From NCBI GenBank assembly GCA_944381165.1, contig CALWKC010000010.1, forward strand, positions 1-64,000: 64,000 nucleotides of DNA. Reading direction: 5' to 3'. A program made the position numbers and the translations under genes. Below the pieces are notes generated by a model. That model was given only the letters and a program-made list of their open reading frames with translations. It did no database searches and was not told where the DNA came from. The DNA is from an uncultured Lachnospira sp. GTDB lineage: Bacteria > Bacillota > Clostridia > Lachnospirales > Lachnospiraceae. Of the stretch, positions 54,031 to 62,131 are shown piece by piece; positions within the stretch are counted from its first letter, which is position 1; each line of letters begins with the position of its first letter.

Positions 54031-54210
54031 TTAATGTTTCTCTAAATAAGCAGCAAGATCAGCTAACGATTTTGCATTCAAACTCTTTTTCCCCAATTTA
54101 AAAGCAGATAATATCTGCTTAGGCACTCCTATTTGCTTTGCAATATAAGTTTGCTTTTCTCTTTCTACTACTTTAATCAATTTTTGTCTTATTTCTTCTT
54201 GACTTAACAC
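54031..54210 (-). CDS. Small HTH protein (59 residues, GTG start)
   Basis: AGGAGG six bases before GTG at 54210 opens a 59-residue frame. (M)LSQEEIRQKLIKVV is followed by a compact helix-turn-helix: TYIAKQIGVPKQILSAFKLG, KKSLNAKSLADLAAYL. It resembles short Cro/CI-type DNA-binding proteins. It is followed by the tape measure gene and preceded by a hairpin-rich gap, so it may regulate that gene or the phage switch. The paralogue at 54833-55024 has the same architecture. Confidence 0.75.
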   Translation of the reverse strand: MLSQEEIRQKLIKVVEREKQTYIAKQIGVPKQILSAFKLGKKSLNAKSLADLAAYLEKH

Positions 54211-54339
54211 ATTGTCCCTCCTACTCTATTTGTCATATATTACTTTTGTCATAAATAAAATATAGTACAAAAATGTTTATTAACATTTCTACCATAAACG
54301 TCTTTTACAGCAAATGCCCTTATAAAATTAATATTTAAG

Positions 54340-54530
54340 TTTTTAATGTTTCTATCCGGCAACAGGCTTACAAGCGTTTCTGTTGCCAGATAAAGCGGTT
54401 AGATATAACTTCCAATTACACCTAATCGTTTATGCGCTTTAGTGGAGTCAGCGCATATGCTCCGCTGTGGATACGGAGCGAATGACTGATATGCTTTTGA
54501 CGACATATCAGCCTGTAAAGGATTGATTTA
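54340..54530. other. Hairpin-rich non-coding stretch between two HTH genes
   Basis: Within the 620-base gap: CCGGCAACAG with CTGTTGCCAG (about 10 pairs); GCGC...GCGC; GCTCCG with CGGAGC; TGATATG with CATATCA. GC content is visibly higher than in the neighbouring element DNA. It could be a small structured RNA, operator region or replication/packaging site. The rest of the gap, 54531-54832, shows only an unconvincing 63-codon frame. Confidence 0.4.
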
Positions 54531-54832
54531 TTGAAACTGTAAATTTACAGTAATTGTTTCAGTACAAAAGGTTTTTATGCTAATAGACCTTCCACACTCT
54601 ATTAGCTCTCTTGTGCCTTTTATTACGATATTTAAACAACAGTTTGAATTGTATAATAATCTGCCAAAGCAGTTATTATCGTGTGGGAATTTTTCATCCC
54701 ATATTACAAGCATATACACGCATCATTTAAGGATGATATGCAGGAATTGATACATAGTACCAATTGCAGTATACTTTTATTGTAATGACTTGTGAACATA
54801 CAGAAAACGGTAAGACAAGTAAATGTCATTCT

Positions 54833-55024
54833 CTATTGTGGTATTACTACCTTGTCAAGATATGCTTTTAATCTGTCTGCATCATCTGCAACCAAACAGA
54901 TATGACCATTTCTAAATCTTGAAAGATTATCTGTTGAAACCCCTATATTTTTTGCTATTGCCTTGGCAGTAAGACCACTGGCAACAATTGAATTTAATTT
55001 TTCTCTTAAACTATCCTGGTTCAT
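54833..55024 (-). CDS. Small HTH repressor-like protein
   Basis: The protein has 63 residues. LTAKAIAKNIGVSTDNLSRF followed by RNG is a standard helix-turn-helix, and ADDADRLKAYLDKV the closing helix. GAGGAGG lies before the ATG. It resembles short phage regulators of XRE/Cro type. It is set apart from both neighbours by terminator-like structures, which suggests independent expression. Confidence 0.75.
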   Translation of the reverse strand: MNQDSLREKLNSIVASGLTAKAIAKNIGVSTDNLSRFRNGHICLVADDADRLKAYLDKVVIPQ

Positions 55025-55103
55025 GCTACCTCCTCAATATTTTATGCAAAGATAATTGAAAACACTTTACCTCTTTCCCTACATTATTTTTGTAAAAATA
55101 TAA

Positions 55104-55148
55104 AACAAGTGCCAGAAACACCCTATTTATAGGCATTTCCGACACTTA
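55104..55148 (-). terminator. Terminator after the RNA polymerase gene
   Basis: AAGTGTCGGAAATGCCTAT on the left pairs with ATAGGGTGTTTCTGGCACTT through several matched blocks; GTTTTATATTTTT follows. Confidence 0.65.
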
Positions 55149-55166
55149 TCATAATTTTCAAAAATA

Positions 55167-58100
55167 TTAAATTGCTTGTTTTGCTTCTAATGCAGCTTTA
55201 CGATTCTTTTCATTCACTCTAGCTTGATTCATCCGATGTAAAATATCTTGGCACTCTCCTTCACAAGCCTTTTGATTATTGGATTTCCTTATAAATCCTC
55301 TGCCACATACTTTACATATGCATATTTTCTTGTTATCTATATAGGCTTGCAAGTACATTATACTGTCGTATATATTTCTAACGGTAAATAATACTTCGGA
55401 ATTGTTGGTATCAGAAATATCAATTTTTATTCTAAATTGGTCTTTCTCTTTATCATCTTCAATCTCAATTCCAATCGTATTATTGAATCTTGAGAAACTA
55501 CCTTTATATGATTTTGCACCGGCAATTTCCATTATTTTATTCATATTGAATTTAACTCTACGCTTTTTCTTCTTTTTACTGTTTGTATCATAATTAGTAA
55601 TATGCTTTTTCTGTGTAATTACCAACCAATCATCTTTTAGTCGATTATTCATCTTTGCTTCTTTATATATACAGTAAAGTACATACAACAATTCCATATC
55701 GTTACTATGTGGCTTGCCATTTTTATATTTCTGCAAAGAATCCTCGATAAACTCTAAATCGGCTTTGGTAATATCAACACTCTTACTCTCCATCTTTTGA
55801 GCAATCTTCTTATCTAATTCTTCGTCACCCTTTTTGGCTTTCATATATGCCATGCGTGGTCTGAACTTAATAACAATTTCGCCCTTGATATTCTGCTGAA
55901 GGTTTTCAAGTAGGATATGTCCAAAACACTTCCACATAATATCTTTGCTACTTGTGGCAAATTCAGATTGTGAATATTCCATATCAATCAAATAATTTAC
56001 AGCTAAATTAACATTAAACCATCCACTCTTATTAGTGAAAATTTCTTTAATCTGTCTGATACAATGATAATGGAATGTGTCAAATCGTCCTGCACGTTCT
56101 GTAGTATCCATATTCTGTTTACGCTCTGCCTTGTCAATATCTCTGCAAATATTCTTCTTAGCACTCTTTCTTACTTTTAATACAATGTACAACTTTTCAT
56201 ATTTAGCATCGTATCTGTTTATCTCATATTTTGCAGTTCCATCTTCCCTTTTTTCATTATTCATAAGCATACGATAATCAAATTTATCACTTTCAGAATC
56301 CTTAAAATAGGTATAATCAAGTCTGCCAGTTCCTTTTCCAATAAACTGTTTAATTTTATCCATGGGATTCTTTGTAGGCTTTGCAACACTCTTACTCTTC
56401 TTTCCCTTTGCTTCAATAAAGAAGTTTGGATGTTGAATTTCTGATTTTGCAAACATATCTTCCCCTTTCCTTGGAGGAACTAACTTATTATATAGTTCTT
56501 CATATTCTCCTAATGCAAGATTCTTTCCCGTTTTAGGATAATCAATAGCATAATTGGAATACGCACAAAATACATTGATTGCATCATCATATGGTATAGG
56601 ATTATCTTTTGTTGCTAATGGGGTATTCCATAGCTTTGTAATGGCATTGCTTGAATCTCCAATAACATTATTATCAAATCCTTTTACCAGAGTATCATAA
56701 ATAGCTTCTTTAGTAATCTGTTGTGGCTCTGCTGTCTGCATTTCATAATATAACGGAACATCTGGTAATCCTTCCGCTAATCTGTACAATTCTTCATCAT
56801 CACTTACCAAAATTTCATCCCCGTCCCAATCCATCTGAAGCGTTTTAGATAATAAATCGTAACAAGAAACGATAGTGTCAGATTCCATATACTTAAACCA
56901 TTCTCTGCACTCTTCCGTCTTTACCAAATCACGTTTACCATATTCATATCTTGATAAATGAGGACTTCTCAAACATATAATATGTTCTACAGTTCCTTTG
57001 TTATCATAATATTTATTGTAAACATGATTCTTTGGCACAAGTCCTTTTGGATTTTTCTCACCAATAAACAGATATTCACAGAACGCATACATATCAGGTG
57101 CAACATAACTATAGTAACCACTTAAAGGAATTTTACCAGCACGATAACTTTTACGCTTAGATATTACCAACTGCCTAATCTTTGCTTCGATGTATGGATC
57201 ATATACAAGTTGCGGATATACATTCAATGCTTCTGCAATTAAGGAATTACAACTATGTCTCTCTTCTTTAGTATCTGTCTGTAATTCCTCTGTAACAGTG
57301 ATATCTTCATTTACATTTTCATTATCTTCTGTCTCTTCCACATCTGATATTTCATCAATATCTGTTTCACTATCATCTGTATATCCCATAACCTCTTTTA
57401 CATACTCAAAATCTTCATGTAGTTTGATTATGTCATTCTTAGCAGGTGCGCATAATTTCTTAATATCACACCCAAAAGGCAATGTCTGTAAATACTGATA
57501 AGCAAAGGTAACTGTGTCCTTCGCTGGATTTGCGTAACTATTGATAGACATTTTAATGCCATTGTCTGAGAATGCTTTTTTATAAGCATCCCATGATGGG
57601 TACATCTTCCACATTTTCAATTGACTTGTAGTAAACAGAAACCTTATATCTTCCTTTTCAACATCTACTGGTTTTCCCCATGCATCAGGAATCACCGTAT
57701 TATGTGCTATATCTGTTGCAAACTTCCTAAAGTCGAATGGAAACATAGCACCTTTGAAATATCCACTTCTTATCTGACAGCTTGATGGTAATTCGCCTGG
57801 CAGAAACATACCGGCTCCGTCAGTATGCTCAATCTCAATATCCTTTTCAACATACTCTTCTGGTGTAGCTGCAACATAGTATTGTCCGTTTTCGTCTTCT
57901 TGAATATCAACATATTTTACAAAATCTCTTACTGTTGTTTCCAATCCCTTAACTAGAATACATCTGTCTATATCAATTTCCTTCTCAGGCAGAACGCTTG
58001 AAGAAAGTGGCAATGCAGTATATGAAAGATATTTGCCCACATTCATACCGCCTTGACTGTTGATATATTCAACTGACAATCCAACAAGTAATGGTCCCTC

Positions 58101-58547
58101 ATTTCTTTTAAAGAAATCCTCTTGTAATAATGTAATCGTGGTATCTCTTACTTGCCCTGTTGTAGCAGTGTATAAGATGTATTTCTTATCAGCTATCATG
58201 ATTCCATCTCTAAGAATTTGCCACATAATATCATTGTGAAAAATCTCCATATAGATAATTTCATCTAACAACTGGAAATCTGCCTTTGTTTCCCCTCTAT
58301 CTTTTAGTGCAAGTCTGACAACATCCCCTTCAAATAATGGAATCTGAAATCTCTCATTTTCAGAACCATCTTTACGATATAAATACTTTTTGTCGATACT
58401 TCTAATAGTTGTATTGTCGTGTATCTCTTTCAATAAATCAGCTTGCTTTTTGCTTTTATCATTACGAATTTCATTTTCTTTATCTGTAAAAGCCTTAAAT
58501 GAATTAAACTTGTATATTCTTACTCTTCCTGCTTGTACGTTTCCTAT
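55167..58547 (-). CDS. Single-chain two-barrel RNA polymerase of the QDE-1/YonO (eukaryotic RdRP-like) family
   Basis: About 1126 residues from an ATA at 58547 (AAGGAGG nine bases upstream), or 1088 from TTG 58433, which has no ribosome site. Counted from the TTG: TDGAGMFLPGEL (204-215) with SSCQIRSGYFKG (217-228) matches the eukaryotic RdRP block DGCG...FQIR.GG.KG, which carries the first-barrel catalytic lysine. HIICLRSPHLSRY (484-496) matches R-x-P-x-L of RdRPs and beta' subunits. LQMDWDGDEILVSDDEELY holds DWDGD (535-539), the DxDGD triad that binds Mg2+ in the second barrel. An acidic linker (about 353-390) separates the barrels and a C-terminal zinc ribbon (CKVCGRGF...CEGEC) ends the protein. 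Homologues in SPbeta (YonO) and crAss-like phages are DNA-dependent RNA polymerases. This one probably transcribes the element's own genes. Confidence 0.8.
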   Translation of the reverse strand: MGNVQAGRVRIYKFNSFKAFTDKENEIRNDKSKKQADLLKEIHDNTTIRSIDKKYLYRKDGSENERFQIPLFEGDVVRLALKDRGETKADFQLLDEIIYMEIFHNDIMWQILRDGIMIADKKYILYTATTGQVRDTTITLLQEDFFKRNEGPLLVGLSVEYINSQGGMNVGKYLSYTALPLSSSVLPEKEIDIDRCILVKGLETTVRDFVKYVDIQEDENGQYYVAATPEEYVEKDIEIEHTDGAGMFLPGELPSSCQIRSGYFKGAMFPFDFRKFATDIAHNTVIPDAWGKPVDVEKEDIRFLFTTSQLKMWKMYPSWDAYKKAFSDNGIKMSINSYANPAKDTVTFAYQYLQTLPFGCDIKKLCAPAKNDIIKLHEDFEYVKEVMGYTDDSETDIDEISDVEETEDNENVNEDITVTEELQTDTKEERHSCNSLIAEALNVYPQLVYDPYIEAKIRQLVISKRKSYRAGKIPLSGYYSYVAPDMYAFCEYLFIGEKNPKGLVPKNHVYNKYYDNKGTVEHIICLRSPHLSRYEYGKRDLVKTEECREWFKYMESDTIVSCYDLLSKTLQMDWDGDEILVSDDEELYRLAEGLPDVPLYYEMQTAEPQQITKEAIYDTLVKGFDNNVIGDSSNAITKLWNTPLATKDNPIPYDDAINVFCAYSNYAIDYPKTGKNLALGEYEELYNKLVPPRKGEDMFAKSEIQHPNFFIEAKGKKSKSVAKPTKNPMDKIKQFIGKGTGRLDYTYFKDSESDKFDYRMLMNNEKREDGTAKYEINRYDAKYEKLYIVLKVRKSAKKNICRDIDKAERKQNMDTTERAGRFDTFHYHCIRQIKEIFTNKSGWFNVNLAVNYLIDMEYSQSEFATSSKDIMWKCFGHILLENLQQNIKGEIVIKFRPRMAYMKAKKGDEELDKKIAQKMESKSVDITKADLEFIEDSLQKYKNGKPHSNDMELLYVLYCIYKEAKMNNRLKDDWLVITQKKHITNYDTNSKKKKKRRVKFNMNKIMEIAGAKSYKGSFSRFNNTIGIEIEDDKEKDQFRIKIDISDTNNSEVLFTVRNIYDSIMYLQAYIDNKKICICKVCGRGFIRKSNNQKACEGECQDILHRMNQARVNEKNRKAALEAKQAI

Positions 58548-58795
58548 TGTAACCTACCTCCTTATGTAACTATATCCTTTACTAAAATCAATGAAAATGA
58601 CTTCAAATCTGTTTCAAAATCATTCAGACGACTAAATTTATCATCTTGAAAAATATCGGCTCTAAAATGCCCTGTTTTTCGTTAATTTAAGCCTTTATAT
58701 AGGCTACTTTTACTACTATATGAAATGGAGATTTTATCGCTCTTTTCATTTTTAATAAATAGGAAAAATCTTGTGCATATTCCACGCTTACAAAA

Positions 58796-59500
58796 TTATT
58801 TTACTATCTGTAAATTACTTCTCTTTTTTAATTTCATTGTCTGCCCTGTTTGGTTATCCATAACAACACCCGTCTCTTTATTAATGGTATATGTAGGAAT
58901 TCCATTATCTTCGCAGAACTTCTCCGCTAATTCTTTGCCAGTTTGCCACCGGTAAATAGCGCTCATAGCACAAGTAAACTCTATATAAGCGTGTCTCAAA
59001 TCATCATTCTCATAATCCCATAGCAGCTCTGATATATTGTCTCTTCCTACAGGCTTGTCCCAATCCATCTTAGACAGAACATTCATAGTGTAAAAATAAT
59101 CTTTACACTCCCATTTTGCACCATCAAAATCCTTTGTAATTGGAAATGTGACAACCAGATTTTTCAGTTTGATATATCCCATGATTGTAAAAATGGCATC
59201 TATCAGATTAAATATTGCTTGTGATTCCTCTAATGACTGCCTATAATCCGTTCCTGCCCTTTCATTTTCTCGTCTAATCTCACGCACATAATTAATATAC
59301 TTGATACCAGATAAAGCAATTTTCATCAAATCCTCTTGTGGGTAATCTGAAATCTCTTTTCCTTTATTCTCTGACATTGCTTTATAGATAGCATTGTGAT
59401 ACTGCCTTTGCCAGCAGTCATGCAATGCAATAATTCGCATAATTCTATTAGAATTTTCTATATCAGCATTGCCTTGAATCACTGTAAATTTATTTTCCAT
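58796..59500 (-). CDS. Uncharacterised mobile-element protein (234 residues)
   Basis: AAGGAG lies 11 bases before the ATG. The sequence is globular, mostly helical with no membrane segment or known motif; Trp and Tyr are frequent (WQRQYHNAIYKAM, KWECKDYFYTMNVL, WDYENDDLRHAYIEFTCAM). The end is basic (KLKKRSNLQIVK). It lies between the RNA polymerase gene and the ParB-like gene. A partner or control role for either is possible but cannot be read. Stretch 58548-58795 upstream of the polymerase holds only a short AGCCT/AGGCT hairpin. Confidence 0.7.
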   Translation of the reverse strand: MENKFTVIQGNADIENSNRIMRIIALHDCWQRQYHNAIYKAMSENKGKEISDYPQEDLMKIALSGIKYINYVREIRRENERAGTDYRQSLEESQAIFNLIDAIFTIMGYIKLKNLVVTFPITKDFDGAKWECKDYFYTMNVLSKMDWDKPVGRDNISELLWDYENDDLRHAYIEFTCAMSAIYRWQTGKELAEKFCEDNGIPTYTINKETGVVMDNQTGQTMKLKKRSNLQIVK

Positions 59501-59689
59501 ATATTCATTTTCTCCTTGTATTTAATAATTTGGGGGCTGTGTAATAGCACCACACCTGCCATTTTAGCAATTTCTTTATCTGTATGAATCTTGGTATTTA
59601 ATTGTTCTCCATTTGGAGAACGATTTTCTCTTGAAGGTCTTCCCACTGTTGCTTCATATTTTTCTTTTGCTTGCTCTTGAATTTTCTTT

Positions 59690-60343
59690 TCAAATTTTTT
59701 TACAACAGTAATTCTTTGTTGTGATTTTCTTAGTAATATCCATAGAGTTCACAAATTTTTCTTGTTCTGATGGTGACATATATTTTACCAGTGCAAGGGC
59801 AGTATTAGGTGCAAGTATTCCTGTTTCAACCAAATCTTCTAATTCTGGAATTAATTCAGTAAGTTTCTTATAGTTATTGAGTGTATCAACTGAAATACCA
59901 ATCATATCGGCAATATCTGATTGATTAACTTCCGAAACTTTCGGTAGTTTTTCAGGTCTACCTTCTCTAACGCCATAAATCCTTTCAAGCTCCTTAATAC
60001 ATCGTCCAAGTTTCACAGGATTTGGGTTGCCAATTCCTCTTTGACGAATATTTGTTTCAATAAGATCTTTTAAAATTTTATTATCAGAATCAAGAATCTT
60101 TTTGCCTTTAGAATATGTGTCTGTAGATACACCTGCTGTTTCTGCCAATTTCGCACGCACATCTATTTTGTTTTCAGGTTCTATCCGTTTTGAAGAATTC
60201 TGCGAAACGGTATTTTGGTTTTGTTTTAATCCACTTAACTGATTTTCTCTTGCCTGTTTTTCATAAATGTTTCTATATTTCTCTGCAATAGCAATTCTTT
60301 GAATAGGTGATAGATTACGTCTTCCTAATTGAATATCAAGCAT
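59690..60343 (-). CDS. ParB-like protein without the N-terminal catalytic domain, 3' end frameshifted
   Basis: The protein has 217 residues. The first part (LDIQLGRRNLSPIQRIAIAEKY) and the part from IRQRGIGNPNPVKLGRCIKE through DIADMIGISVDTLNNYKKL to IPELEDLVETGILAPNTALA are well known from phage and element ParB-like proteins. The N-terminal ParB/CTPase fold is missing. After ITTK the frame runs through a run of seven A (59701-59695) and stops; one frame over, it continues KKFEKKIQEQAKEKYEATVG and RPSRENRSPNGEQLNTK, clearly protein-like, until about 59520. The family marks plasmid or phage-plasmid replication and partition modules; no parA is seen. The start lies eight bases after the clpX stop. 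Confidence 0.75.
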   Translation of the reverse strand: MLDIQLGRRNLSPIQRIAIAEKYRNIYEKQARENQLSGLKQNQNTVSQNSSKRIEPENKIDVRAKLAETAGVSTDTYSKGKKILDSDNKILKDLIETNIRQRGIGNPNPVKLGRCIKELERIYGVREGRPEKLPKVSEVNQSDIADMIGISVDTLNNYKKLTELIPELEDLVETGILAPNTALALVKYMSPSEQEKFVNSMDITKKITTKNYCCKKI

Positions 60344-60351
60344 CCATCTAT

Positions 60352-61581
60352 TTATGCAATCTTCTTATTTCTCGCACCATAAATAACTGCATCCGCTTTC
60401 CCATCTACAACATCAGCAGTAATAACAACCTTCTTTGCGTCTTCTATGTCAGGAATTGAAAAGAATATTTTCTGCATAGTTTTTTCAATAATGCTACGTA
60501 AACCTCTTGCTCCGATTCCCTTTTTAATTGCTAATTCTGCAATTCTATGTAGTGCTGATTCTTCAAATTCCAGTTCCACACCATCCATTTTAAGTAATTC
60601 TTGGTACTGCTTTGTGAGTGCGTTCTTTGGCTCTACAAGAATTTTCACCAAATCATCTTCAGATAATGGTTGTAAAGTCGTTATAACTGATAATCGTCCA
60701 ATCAATTCAGGCATAAGACCATATTTAACTAAATCGTGTTGCTGCACATCTGATATATCTAAGGTGCTTGCTTCATGAGCACTCTTTATATCAGCATTAA
60801 AACCAATAGATTTACCTTTATTGTTTCTCTGTTCTATAATCTTCTCCAAACCTTCAAACGCTCCACTGCAAATGAAGAGAATGTTTGATGTGTCAATACT
60901 TACCGTTTCCCCTTGTGGGTGCTTACGTCCACCAGATAAAGGCACTTTTGATACTGTACCCTCTAATATCTTGAGTAATGCTTGCTGAACTCCTTCGCCT
61001 GATACATCCCTTGTAATGGAAGTGTTTTCTCCCTTGCGACCAATCTTATCAATTTCATCAATATAGATGATGCCCTTTTGAGCAAGTTCGCTATCATAAT
61101 CGGCATTCTGATATAATGTCAAAAGCATATTTTCTACATCATCACCAACATAACCGGCTTGTGTTAATGTAGTAGCATCAATAATAGCAAAGGGTACTCC
61201 TAAAAATTTTGCTAAACTCTGTACTAAATAGGTCTTACCACTACCAGTAGAACCAATCATAAGGATATTAGACTTCTGAATTTCTACATCCGATTTCTTA
61301 TTCTGCCGGATTCTTTTATAGTGATTGTAGACAGCAACAGCCAACGTCATTTTTGCATCATCCTGACCAATAACATACTGATCCAAATGATTCTTAATCT
61401 GTCTTGGAGTTGCTAATTGAATATTATGTGTAATATTTTCTTCTTCCTCATTATTTAAAATGCTATATGCATCATTGATACAAGAATCACATATATATCC
61501 AAATTTGCCTTTTATTAGCTGATTCACTTCGTCTTTTACTCTTCCACATAAGAAACATCTTTCTATCTGTTTATTTGCCAT
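60352..61581 (-). CDS. clpX: ClpX-type AAA+ unfoldase encoded by the mobile element
   Basis: 409 residues from the ATG at 61581, which has AAGGAG ten bases upstream; the ATG 8 codons earlier lacks one. The zinc-binding domain is complete (Cys9, 12, 31 and 34), as are Walker A GSTGSGKT (110-117), pore loop GYVG (143-146), Walker B IIYIDE (171-176) and the ClpP-binding IGF loop (259-261). So it should unfold substrates and dock on host ClpP. The host certainly has its own ClpX. A second, element-borne one may redirect proteolysis, or remodel element complexes such as the partition protein or polymerase. It is followed by the ParB-like gene. Confidence 0.93.
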   Translation of the reverse strand: MANKQIERCFLCGRVKDEVNQLIKGKFGYICDSCINDAYSILNNEEEENITHNIQLATPRQIKNHLDQYVIGQDDAKMTLAVAVYNHYKRIRQNKKSDVEIQKSNILMIGSTGSGKTYLVQSLAKFLGVPFAIIDATTLTQAGYVGDDVENMLLTLYQNADYDSELAQKGIIYIDEIDKIGRKGENTSITRDVSGEGVQQALLKILEGTVSKVPLSGGRKHPQGETVSIDTSNILFICSGAFEGLEKIIEQRNNKGKSIGFNADIKSAHEASTLDISDVQQHDLVKYGLMPELIGRLSVITTLQPLSEDDLVKILVEPKNALTKQYQELLKMDGVELEFEESALHRIAELAIKKGIGARGLRSIIEKTMQKIFFSIPDIEDAKKVVITADVVDGKADAVIYGARNKKIA

Positions 61582-61625
61582 ATAATATAATTTCTCCTTT
61601 TTCATCGTGAAAAATTGCAGATTTA

Positions 61626-61710
61626 TTTTTCCTCAAAATAGGGAGTGTCTATCATCGGATGCCCGACAGGGCAGACGATTATACTCTCTATTTTTGAGAT
61701 AAGAAAAATC
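61626..61710 (-). promoter_or_regulatory. Long imperfect hairpin ahead of clpX
   Basis: CTCAAAAATAGAGAGT pairs with ACTCCCTATTTTGAG around a GC-rich inner loop that holds GCCCTGTCGGGC. It lies 20-100 bases before the first clpX ATG and could be an operator, attenuator or read-through terminator. Confidence 0.45.
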
Positions 61711-61998
61711 AATGTGATTCATATTTTGAACTAATAAGTTTACGCTAAAAAATATTTATCAGATTATCACTTGCAATATATATTCTCTCTAATAACCTTT
61801 TTTACAATACAACCGACAATGCGCTTTCTTTGCTTCTTTCTTTGGCGCAAGGCATTTACCATTTTAGCGGAGCAGCAATCTCTGATTGCGTTGCGTAGCT
61901 TAATGGGAAATGGATGGTGTTTCAAAGAAAGAAGATTTACAAGATTTACCATCATGTATCATTTATTATATGGGGCTGACCGCCCCAAACCCTGCTCA
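61711..61998. other. AT-rich gap upstream of clpX, no confident gene
   Basis: The stretch holds a 62-codon minus-strand frame (61767-61955) with a basic product (RQRKKQRKRIVGCIVKKVIR) but no ribosome site. I see nothing else that is gene-like here. Confidence 0.4.
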
Positions 61999-62131
61999 CA
62001 TAAACATTTCGCCATTCGCTCAATGTTTATGTGAATCAAAATACTATTTTAAATTTTTCTCCCCTTTTCCCTAATATAATATATTAGAGAATAGGGGGGA
62101 TTTTTACTAAAGTGAAAGGGGAGAAAATCAA
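61999..62131 (-). terminator. Two hairpins after the P-loop ATPase gene
   Basis: TTTTCTCCCCTTT pairs with AAAGGGGAGAAAA over 13 positions just after the stop codon, followed by ATTT; further on CACATAAACATT and AATGTTTATGTG give a 12-pair hairpin. The first probably ends the ATPase transcript. Confidence 0.5.

Noticed and set aside
54528..54719. 63-codon minus-strand ORF in the gap between HTH genes
   Set aside because: No ribosome site, odd composition, no family resemblance; probably chance.
55167..58547. Interpretation as a reverse transcriptase or viral palm-type RNA polymerase
   Set aside because: There is no YxDD or GDD palm motif; DWDGD with upstream R-x-P-x-L and QIR..FKG fits the two-barrel family instead.
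61767..61955. Basic 62-codon ORF upstream of clpX
   Set aside because: No Shine-Dalgarno before its ATG and no recognisable fold; mentioned only as gap content.
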